Translations under genes and position numbers: made by a program
Assembly (NCBI GenBank): GCA_946406095.1
Contig: CAMJJO010000035.1
Location: 1-12,930, forward strand
Length of the DNA stretch: 12,930 bases
Source of the DNA: an uncultured Bacteroidales bacterium
GTDB taxonomy: Bacteria > Bacteroidota > Bacteroidia > Bacteroidales > UBA932
Reading direction: 5' to 3'
Shown here: positions 7,104 through 12,930 of the stretch, in pieces
Position numbering within the stretch: position 1 is the first letter of the stretch
Layout: each line of letters starts with the position of its first letter
The notes under the pieces: generated by a model
What the model saw: the letters and a program-made list of their open reading frames with translations, nothing else
What the model was told of the DNA's origin: nothing
Databases searched by the model: none

Positions 7104-8873
7104 ATGAAAAAGATTATATTAACTCTCGCGTCCCTGATGCTCATCGCATCTCTGGCTGACGGCCAGACGATGATGGACGCCCTGACGTTCAGCCAGACCA
7201 ATTATTATGGTACGGCCCGGACGATGGGCATGGGCAATGCAGTCACTGCGATTGGAGGGGACCTCGGCACGGTCAACGTCAACCCTGCCGGCGGAGCGGT
7301 TTCGGCCTACTCCCAGTTCACCGTTTCCTCCGGGTGGACGACTTCTTCCAGCACATCGGCTTATGCGGCGTCTTTCGATTCTTACGATGCCGTGCAGTCC
7401 TTCACCGGGGCGTTCGACAACCGCAAGACCAGAATGACCATCCCGAACATAGGTTTCAACATGTATTTCGAGACCGGCAACCGTTACGGTGTGCTGGGGT
7501 GGAATTTCGGATTCATCGTCAACCGCTCGCAGACTTATACCAACATCTTCTCCGCATCCGGCCTGGAGGGTCATACTTCCATGACCGGGGCCCTCGCCAC
7601 ATTCGCCAATGGCATGCCAGGGGACATCATCGGGGACAGTAACAACATGTTCGACTCGGATTATGCCTGGAATTCCATCTGCGCATACAACGGCGGCCTC
7701 ATCAACTACAAGTCCGATGTCCAGAGTTACTTCGGCTCGGCCGAAACCGTGACTCCCGCCGGCACCGGATACAATTACGAGATGCTCGGGTGGCTCCGCC
7801 AGAACATAGGCACCACCACCATCGGCTCCAGGAACGACATGGTGCTGAATTATGGCGCCAACATCGACAACCGCCTCTTCCTCGGCTTCAGCCTTGGCAT
7901 TCCGATGATCAATTACAACTATTCCGAGTACTACAACGAGGTTGCCCAGGATCCCGCGGATTTCCCCGTCGTTCCCGAGTACTACTCATCCAACAGCAAG
8001 AGTTACGTTCAGGGCAAGCCCACCAACTATCTGGGCAGCACCTACAAATACAACTATTACTCCGAGATCTCCGGCATAAATGCCAAGCTGGGCGTCATCT
8101 GGCTTCCTACCGACGGCCTCCGCCTCGGCGCAGCTTTCCAGACTCCGACCGCCCTGACCATCAATGAACGCTGGTATATCGACGTGAGCTCCGAGTTCCA
8201 GGATGCATCCCAGAATGCAGATGCCAGTTCTCCCGATGCCACCGCCGAGTATAACTTCCGCGCTCCTTACAGCGCCAACTTCGGCCTGGCCTACACTCTC
8301 GGGCGTTCCGGCCTCATCAGCTTCGACTATGAGCTGACGGACTTCAGCGTGATGAAGTTCAGCGAGCCCTACGTGGATGCCTCCTACACCTACACAGATC
8401 CTTTCTACCGTGTGAACCGCCTGAACAAGCTGTTCTGCGGAGTGCAGCATAGCATCAGGGTCGGCGCTGAATTCCGTGTGCTGCCCAGCTTCTCGCTCCG
8501 CGCCGGGTTCAACATGAGCACAAATCCCCAGCGTCATTATACCGATAACACCGGAGTGATGGTGGATGCCGCTGAATACGATTCCTGGTTCGAGGATTTC
8601 GAAAGCGGAAAATACACTCTGGTGGATGGCTCGGCCGAATACCTTAAAGACAACGTGACGTCCGTATCCTTCGGTGCAGGTTATTCTTCCCCCGGGGCTT
8701 TCTTTGCGGATATCGCCTTCAGGCGCACTTCGCTCCCGGACACACGTTACAGCCCTTACAGCACATACCTCAACCATACGGTCGGAGGAAAAGTTTACGA
8801 CATAGTATCCCCGCAGGTCAAAACCAGCAATTCCCTGTTCGACGCGGTGATCACAATTGGATGGAGATTTTAA
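7104..8873 (+). CDS. OmpP1/FadL/TodX-like outer-membrane protein
   Basis: Predicted outer-membrane beta-barrel of 589 aa, resembling the Bacteroidetes branch of the OmpP1/FadL/TodX family, whose known members pass hydrophobic compounds across the outer membrane. The signal peptide is MKKIILTLASLMLIASLADG with cleavage likely before Gln21. The mature start (ALTFSQTNYYGTARTMGMGN, 26-45) and the NPAGG block (60-64) fit the family's N-terminal region. The rest is rich in alternating Tyr, Phe, Ser and Asn, as in beta-strands, and the last residue is Phe (ITIGWRF), the usual assembly signal for BAM. It lies 23 bp after the lipoprotein gene, and its TAA is followed directly by the lpxD ATG, so it is probably co-transcribed with lipid A genes. 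The substrate is unknown. Confidence 0.82.
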   Translation: MKKIILTLASLMLIASLADGQTMMDALTFSQTNYYGTARTMGMGNAVTAIGGDLGTVNVNPAGGAVSAYSQFTVSSGWTTSSSTSAYAASFDSYDAVQSFTGAFDNRKTRMTIPNIGFNMYFETGNRYGVLGWNFGFIVNRSQTYTNIFSASGLEGHTSMTGALATFANGMPGDIIGDSNNMFDSDYAWNSICAYNGGLINYKSDVQSYFGSAETVTPAGTGYNYEMLGWLRQNIGTTTIGSRNDMVLNYGANIDNRLFLGFSLGIPMINYNYSEYYNEVAQDPADFPVVPEYYSSNSKSYVQGKPTNYLGSTYKYNYYSEISGINAKLGVIWLPTDGLRLGAAFQTPTALTINERWYIDVSSEFQDASQNADASSPDATAEYNFRAPYSANFGLAYTLGRSGLISFDYELTDFSVMKFSEPYVDASYTYTDPFYRVNRLNKLFCGVQHSIRVGAEFRVLPSFSLRAGFNMSTNPQRHYTDNTGVMVDAAEYDSWFEDFESGKYTLVDGSAEYLKDNVTSVSFGAGYSSPGAFFADIAFRRTSLPDTRYSPYSTYLNHTVGGKVYDIVSPQVKTSNSLFDAVITIGWRF

Positions 8874-9866
8874 ATGATGGAGTTGACAGCCAAGCAGTTA
8901 GCTGACATTCTTCGGGGCACCGTAGACGGCGACCCCGAAGTGCGTATTACAACATTCGCCAAAATAGAGCACGGCAAGCCCGGTGCACTCAGTTTTTATG
9001 CCAATCCCAAGTACGAGCAGTACGTCTACACCAGCAAATCGAGCATACTGCTTGTGAATTCCGATTTTGTGCCCAAGCAGGAGGTCGGCCCCACGATGGT
9101 GCGTGTGGAGAACGCGTACAATGCCGTGGCCGAACTCTTGAAATACGTGTCGGACCAGCGCCGTATGTATAAGCGCCGCCGCGCCTGCGGATGCAAGGTC
9201 GCCTGGAGTGCAAAGATGGGCAAAAAGGTCTCCGTCGGGGCCCGAACCATCATCGGAAAGAATTGCAAGATAGGGGATTACGGCATTATCCACGAGAATG
9301 TCACCATTGGCGATGGCACCGTCATCGGGCATCATTGCATCATCTATCCCGGCGTGGTTGTCTACCCGGGAATGGTGATAGGGGACAACGTGATACTTCA
9401 TGCCAACTGCGTCATCGGTTCGGACGGCTTCGGAAACGCACCTCAGCCGGACGGCACTTGGAAAAAGATCGAGCACCTGGGCAATGTGGTGATAGGCAAT
9501 GACGTGGAAATCGGATCCTGCACCACCGTGGACAGGGCCGAGATGGAATCCACCATCATAGGCAACGGCGTACGCATCGACAATCTCTGCCAGATAGCCC
9601 ACAACGTGGTGGTGGGAGATAATACCGTGATGGCCGCGCAGTGCGGCATAGCAGGTTCCACCGTCATCGGCAAAAACTGCATTCTGGCAGGCCAGGTTGG
9701 CGTAATGGGGCATATCAAGATTGCCGACAACACCACCGTAGGAGCCCAGGCCGGAATCGCCGGCCCGGTGCGCAAGAGCGGCCAGGTCCTGCTCGGCTCT
9801 CCGGCCATTCCGCATATGACCTACATGCGCAGCTACGCAAAGTTCAAACAGGCCGGCGGCGAGTAA
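8874..9866 (+). CDS. lpxD: UDP-3-O-(3-hydroxyacyl)glucosamine N-acyltransferase
   Basis: Third step of lipid A synthesis: N-acylation of UDP-3-O-acyl-glucosamine using hydroxyacyl-ACP, in the cytoplasm. 330 aa, close to E. coli LpxD (341). The N-terminal uridine-binding domain (about 1-100, with GALSFYANPKY at 37-47) is followed by a left-handed beta-helix of hexapeptide repeats from about 115 to 300. The signature IGSDGFG is at 181-187, and the catalytic His is His243 in CQIAHNVVVGDN, matching E. coli His239. The C-terminal helix begins at AIPHMTYMRSYAKF. The start follows the OMP stop with no gap (TAAATGATG); the second ATG (8877) is an equal choice. lpxC follows after 42 bp that include a promoter box. 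Confidence 0.96.
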   Translation: MMELTAKQLADILRGTVDGDPEVRITTFAKIEHGKPGALSFYANPKYEQYVYTSKSSILLVNSDFVPKQEVGPTMVRVENAYNAVAELLKYVSDQRRMYKRRRACGCKVAWSAKMGKKVSVGARTIIGKNCKIGDYGIIHENVTIGDGTVIGHHCIIYPGVVVYPGMVIGDNVILHANCVIGSDGFGNAPQPDGTWKKIEHLGNVVIGNDVEIGSCTTVDRAEMESTIIGNGVRIDNLCQIAHNVVVGDNTVMAAQCGIAGSTVIGKNCILAGQVGVMGHIKIADNTTVGAQAGIAGPVRKSGQVLLGSPAIPHMTYMRSYAKFKQAGGE

Positions 9867-9891
9867 ATTAAGGGATAATCAAAATTATTGT

Positions 9892-9899
9892 TATCTTTG
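9892..9899 (+). promoter_or_regulatory. Bacteroidetes -7 box just upstream of lpxC
   Basis: TATCTTTG is a full match to TAnnTTTG and is followed by C. It lies in the 42-bp gap between lpxD and lpxC, nine bases before the ATG at 9909, so a transcript from it would have almost no leader. There is no good TTG at -33. It argues that the TTG at 9888 is not the lpxC start, since the box lies inside that extension. Confidence 0.55.
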
Positions 9900-9908
9900 C
9901 GGGCTATT

Positions 9909-10805
9909 ATGAAAGAACGTACCCTCAGCAAGAGTTATAATTTCGAAGGAAAAGGCCTTCATACCGGAGCCTGTTCACATATGAAAATCACCCCGGCGGA
10001 GTCCGGGACGGGAATAATCTTTATCCGCACCGATCTTGGAGTGGAGATTCCCGCGCTTGCCGAGAACGTACACAACACCGCCCGCTGCACCGTCATCTCC
10101 AAAGGTGAAGCTATCGTTTCTACCATCGAACATTTGATGTCCGCATTCACCGGCCTCGGCATAGACAATGCCAGGGTCGAGATCGACAATGTGGAAGTTC
10201 CCATTCTGGACGGCAGCGCCCGCTATTTCGTGGAGGCATTCGCCGCCGACGGTCTTGTGGAGCAGGATGCCGAGCGCAAGTATTTCGAGATTCCCGAGGT
10301 TATCGAGGTCAAGCACGAGCCGACCGGTTCCTGGGTGCGCATCGAGCCTGCCGACCATCTCTCCTACGATGTCACAGTGGATTTCAATTCCCACGTGCTC
10401 GGAGTGCAGACAGCACATTGGGACGAGACCGTGGACTACGCTTCCGAGATAGCCAACTGCCGCACTTTCTGCTTCTTCCACGAGGTTCAGTACCTGGCAA
10501 GCCAGGGCCTCGTAAAGGGGGGAGACGTAGACAATGCGATAGTGGTGGTGGAGCATCCGGTGACGGACGATGTCATCGCCCACATGGCGGAGCTTTTCAA
10601 TCAACCGAAACTGACAGTTACTCCCGAAGGATACCTCAGCAATCTGGTGCTGAACTTCCCGGATGAATGCGGGCGGCACAAGATGCTGGACCTCATCGGA
10701 GACATAAGGCTCGCGGGAGGTTATCTCCGGGCCCATATAAGCGCGTACAAACCTGGCCATACCATTAACACCAATGCGGCCAAGGCCGTTCAGAAATTGA
10801 TTTGA
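9909..10805 (+). CDS. lpxC: UDP-3-O-acyl-N-acetylglucosamine deacetylase, without fused FabZ
   Basis: Zinc-dependent deacetylase, the committed step of lipid A synthesis. The ATG at 9909 gives 298 aa beginning MKERTLSKSYNFEGKGLHTG; an in-frame TTG at 9888 would overlap the promoter box. Family residues are in place: Glu74-His75 in STIEHLMSAFTGLGIDN, the RTFCFFHEVQYL and GLVKGGDVDNAIVV blocks, His257 and Asp261 in HKMLDLIGD (zinc ligands with His75), and His284 in KPGHTIN (general acid). In Bacteroides-type genomes LpxC is fused to the dehydratase FabZ (about 460 aa). Here the protein ends right after the LpxC fold (NTNAAKAVQKLI), with lpxA starting 4 bp later, so the FabZ half is wholly absent. 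The catalytic domain itself looks complete. Confidence 0.96.
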   Translation: MKERTLSKSYNFEGKGLHTGACSHMKITPAESGTGIIFIRTDLGVEIPALAENVHNTARCTVISKGEAIVSTIEHLMSAFTGLGIDNARVEIDNVEVPILDGSARYFVEAFAADGLVEQDAERKYFEIPEVIEVKHEPTGSWVRIEPADHLSYDVTVDFNSHVLGVQTAHWDETVDYASEIANCRTFCFFHEVQYLASQGLVKGGDVDNAIVVVEHPVTDDVIAHMAELFNQPKLTVTPEGYLSNLVLNFPDECGRHKMLDLIGDIRLAGGYLRAHISAYKPGHTINTNAAKAVQKLI

Positions 10806-10809
10806 GATT

Positions 10810-11622
10810 ATGGCAACAATTCATCCTCTTGCCTGCGTAAGCCCCCTCGCCAAGCTCGGCGAGCACGTTGAAGTAGGCCCCTATGCCTTCATCGATGCGA
10901 ATGTCGAGATAGGCGACTATACGAAAGTTCATCCCCACGCAACCATATTCCCCTATGTGAAGATAGGAGAGCATTGTGAGGTTTTCCCCGGTGCCGTCGT
11001 GGGCGCCATCCCCCAGGACCTCAAGTTCGACGGAGAGATAACTTTTGTGGAGATAGGCAATTATGTGACTATCCGTGAGTGCGCCACCATCAACCGCGGC
11101 ACCAAGGCCAGCGGCAAGGGCGTCACCAAGATCGGAGACCACACCCTGATAATGTCTTACGTGCACGTTGCGCACGACTGCACCGTCGGCAACCACTGCA
11201 TCCTCGTCAGTTATGTCGGTATCGCCGGCGAGACCGATGTCGATGACTGGGCCATCCTCGGAGGCAGCACCGTAGTGCATCAGTTCACCCATATCGGCAA
11301 GCACGCCATGATCGGCGGAGGCAGCAAGATCAACAAGGACATCCCTCCTTATTCCCTCTGCGGCCGCGAGCCCGTCTGCTATGCCGGCGTGAACCTGGTA
11401 GGCCTGCGCCGCCGCGGATTCGACAGCGACACCATCCGCAACATCAAGGATATCTACGATATGCTTTATTTCCAGGGCTATAACATCTCGGACGCCTGCG
11501 CGCGAATCCAGCTCGGATTCCCGGACAGCCCCGAGAAGGACGAGATCCTGACCTTCATCCGCAATTCCAAGCGCGGCATAGTGCGCGGAAGCGACAGCCG
11601 CGAAAAGGTAATCATAGAGTAG
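10810..11622 (+). CDS. lpxA: acyl-ACP--UDP-N-acetylglucosamine O-acyltransferase
   Basis: First step of lipid A synthesis, moving a 3-hydroxyacyl chain from ACP to UDP-GlcNAc in the cytoplasm; acts as a trimer in the family. 270 aa, close to E. coli (262). A left-handed beta-helix of hexapeptides runs from about 5 to 185. The catalytic His is His122 in VHVAHDCTVGN (E. coli His125). Gly170 aligns with E. coli Gly173, the residue whose small side chain allows long acyl chains, so a long hydroxyacyl donor is expected; this alignment was made by eye. NLVGLRRRGF and a helical C-terminus complete the fold. It starts 4 bp after lpxC, and its TAG overlaps the GTG of the next gene. Confidence 0.96.
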   Translation: MATIHPLACVSPLAKLGEHVEVGPYAFIDANVEIGDYTKVHPHATIFPYVKIGEHCEVFPGAVVGAIPQDLKFDGEITFVEIGNYVTIRECATINRGTKASGKGVTKIGDHTLIMSYVHVAHDCTVGNHCILVSYVGIAGETDVDDWAILGGSTVVHQFTHIGKHAMIGGGSKINKDIPPYSLCGREPVCYAGVNLVGLRRRGFDSDTIRNIKDIYDMLYFQGYNISDACARIQLGFPDSPEKDEILTFIRNSKRGIVRGSDSREKVIIE

Positions 11623-12218
11623 TGCTGCTTACGACGGCATACTTCCCTCCAATAGAATACTTCGCATTGCTCGCGAAGTATTCTGTTGTTTATATGGAGG
11701 CCTGCGAGAACTATCAGAAGCAGAGCTGGCGCAATCGCTGCCGCATCCTGACAGCCAACGGCCCGGAGGCGCTGAACGTGCCTATGGTGCACGAGAACGG
11801 CACTTTCTCACTGCCAATCAAGGAGATACGGGTGGAATACACCACGCCCTGGGTCCAGCGTACGGAGCGCGCGGTGGAATCTGCCTACAGTTCTTCGCCC
11901 TTCTTTATTTATTATAAGGATGAGTTGTTTGCGATCCTGGATTCCCATCCTGCCACCCTCTGGGAACTCAACCGCCGCATCATAGATTTCTTCTGCGCCA
12001 AGATCGGCATCGCCCCGGAGATCCGGGAGACCACGTTATTCGATCCGGCAGAAATAACCGATATCCATCCGAAGAGGGCGAATACCATATTGCGGGACCT
12101 GGGCCTGGAGCGGCCCTACTGGCAGGTTTTCAGGGAGAAGTTCGGCTTTGTGCCGGGCCTGTCGATAATGGACCTGCTGTTCAACGAAGGCCCTGAATCC
12201 ATCTGCTGGCTGCGATAA
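11622..12218 (+). CDS. WbqC-like family protein
   Basis: 198-aa protein resembling the WbqC-like family, first named from a polysaccharide (O-antigen) locus; its reaction is not established. Recognisable blocks are LLTTAYFPPIEYFALL (2-17), ENYQKQSWRNRC (29-40) and AYSSSPFFIYY (88-98). The GTG start overlaps the lpxA stop by one base (TAGTG), pointing to coupled translation. A later ATG at 11694 would remove the conserved N-terminal block, so GTG is preferred. There is no signal peptide, so it should act in the cytoplasm. Its place right behind lpxA suggests a part in making or modifying a cell-surface glycan, but this is context only. Codons 10-23 form a strong hairpin. The last 38 bp overlap the opposing methyltransferase gene. 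Confidence 0.8.
   Translation: MLLTTAYFPPIEYFALLAKYSVVYMEACENYQKQSWRNRCRILTANGPEALNVPMVHENGTFSLPIKEIRVEYTTPWVQRTERAVESAYSSSPFFIYYKDELFAILDSHPATLWELNRRIIDFFCAKIGIAPEIRETTLFDPAEITDIHPKRANTILRDLGLERPYWQVFREKFGFVPGLSIMDLLFNEGPESICWLR
11650..11688 (+). repeat. 16-bp hairpin in the first codons of the wbqC-like gene
   Basis: The arms 11650-11665 and 11673-11688 pair over 16 positions, the inner 12 (AGAATACTTCGC with GCGAAGTATTCT) perfectly, then one G-U pair and three more Watson-Crick pairs, around a 7-base loop (attgctc). It starts 28 bases after the lpxA stop and is followed by the T-rich tail ttta. It lies fully within coding sequence (IEYFALLAKYSVVY). Confidence 0.8.
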
Positions 12219-12930
12219 GCAGACGGCCTGGAATGGTGCCGACACCGAAAATGTGGACACCGCCACCGCCATTCACTCCCATTTTCTTGCGTAATTCGTC
12301 GCTGGAAAGCGGCAGTGCACGGGCGGTGACGCCGGCGTCGGGCCAGCGGGTGGCAAAGTCGCGCATGGCCGCCTTCCCGAAAGGTGCAACTTCCTGGATT
12401 TCAAACCATTTGCCCAGGCCTTCCAGTTCGGGAACTGTATTGTCGGATATATATAGATGTGCGTCCGGCCCAATTTTCCGGATGCCGAACTTCTCGCCTA
12501 TCAGTCTGAATGCTCCGCTCTTGGCAAGTGCCGGCCCGGGTTCGAACAGCAGCTGGCCGGCTTCCGGCATGGCGGAGATGAATGCCGGCGTGGCTGCTTT
12601 TTCCTGGCTGACGGTAAAGCGCAGAGGGCCTGCGACTATCGTCGTTTCACCGGCAAATCCCGGTTCCATCAGAAGCAGCAGTTCCTTGCATTCGCCATCC
12701 GCCTCCACTATATGCAATTCCTTGACGCAGTGGAACTTGCGCAGCAGCATGCTGATGTCTGCCATGGGGGAGAGCTTGAGCATGAGGAGGCATCCCCGCT
12801 CCAGGATTATGTCCTGCAGGGCCAGCACGTCCGGCGAGCAGTCTTCCGGCAGAAAGACCTTGCGGCCCCCGGAACGGCGGGCAGGGTCGGCAAAGACCAG
12901 ATCCGGCTGGAATGAATCCAGCAACCCGGG
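12181..12930 (-). CDS. class I SAM-dependent methyltransferase with THUMP-like domain, partial
   Basis: C-terminal part of a methyltransferase-like protein; the N-terminus lies beyond the right edge, and the frame is open to base 12930 (Pro-Gly precede the first in-window TTG). DLVFADPARRSGG holds the DPARR motif of the Bacteroidetes methyltransferase group linked to PG_1098, followed by LMLKLSPMADI and CKELLLLM. A ferredoxin-like region follows (FEPGPALAKSGAFRLIGEKF, then DAHLYISDN), and the end (RALPLSSDELRKKMGV through LLIAASRW) resembles the THUMP-like domain. An RNA or other nucleic-acid substrate is plausible from the THUMP-like fold but unproven. The gene converges on the wbqC-like gene and their coding ends overlap by 38 bp. 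Confidence 0.85.
   Translation of the reverse strand, partial: PGLLDSFQPDLVFADPARRSGGRKVFLPEDCSPDVLALQDIILERGCLLMLKLSPMADISMLLRKFHCVKELHIVEADGECKELLLLMEPGFAGETTIVAGPLRFTVSQEKAATPAFISAMPEAGQLLFEPGPALAKSGAFRLIGEKFGIRKIGPDAHLYISDNTVPELEGLGKWFEIQEVAPFGKAAMRDFATRWPDAGVTARALPLSSDELRKKMGVNGGGGVHIFGVGTIPGRLLIAASRWIQGLR

Noticed and set aside
6608..7201. A Cys/Arg-rich open frame opposite the Ser-rich tail
   Set aside because: Reverse reading of Ser codons (agc, tcc) gives Cys, Arg and Gly codons; the repetitive composition alone produces it.
9888..9908. TTG start for lpxC, adding seven residues
   Set aside because: The extension contains the TATCTTTG promoter box and does not match LpxC N-termini; ATG at 9909 fits the family.
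11673..11700. The hairpin in the wbqC-like gene as a simple intrinsic terminator for lpxA
   Set aside because: The stem is only moderately GC-rich and the T stretch behind it is broken (tgttgtttat); it lies inside a conserved coding region that is plainly translated. Kept as a hairpin of unknown role.

Overview
The window looks like a chromosomal stretch from a GC-rich member of the Bacteroidales (Bacteroidota). The support is a ProRS of the archaeal/eukaryotic type, a DUF3078-type outer-membrane protein, a Bacteroidetes-style OmpP1/FadL protein, a WbqC-like protein, a THUMP-like/PG_1098-type methyltransferase, promoter boxes of the Bacteroidetes form TAnnTTTG, and little sign of Shine-Dalgarno sites. 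A secreted GH29 fucosidase fits a gut or host-associated life. A Rikenellaceae-like or other GC-rich uncultured Bacteroidales lineage is a guess; the exact taxon cannot be read from the sequence.

The left half (1-5932, minus strand) is a run of genes read right to left: proS, a DUF3078-like outer-membrane protein, tilS, hisS and a GH29 alpha-L-fucosidase lipoprotein. The genes are packed with 10-bp gaps or overlaps (a TAATG junction between DUF3078 and tilS, a 19-bp overlap between hisS and the fucosidase). Three of the five make or modify translation components. hisS has its own well-formed Bacteroidetes promoter inside the end of tilS. The fucosidase carries a one-base frameshift in a run of six G and its far end lies outside the window.

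A 119-bp AT-rich divergent region (5933-6051) separates this block from the plus-strand block.

The right half (6052-12218, plus strand) is an envelope block: a small lipoprotein with a Trp/Tyr/Gly-rich segment followed by a long Ser/Arg/Gly tail, an OmpP1/FadL-like outer-membrane protein, then lpxD, lpxC and lpxA of lipid A synthesis, and a WbqC-family protein. LpxC stops at the end of its deacetylase domain; the FabZ domain fused to it in Bacteroides-type genomes is absent and no fabZ lies nearby. A promoter box sits just before the lpxC ATG. The wbqC-like gene starts with GTG overlapping the lpxA stop and has a strong 16-bp hairpin in its first codons. A partial methyltransferase gene (12181-12930, minus strand) converges on it with a 38-bp overlap.

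No RNA genes, insertion sequences, CRISPR arrays or prophage genes were seen. Most of the window is housekeeping. The points most worth following up are the missing FabZ domain, the fucosidase frameshift, the hairpin in the wbqC-like gene, the low-complexity lipoprotein and the almost leader-less promoters.
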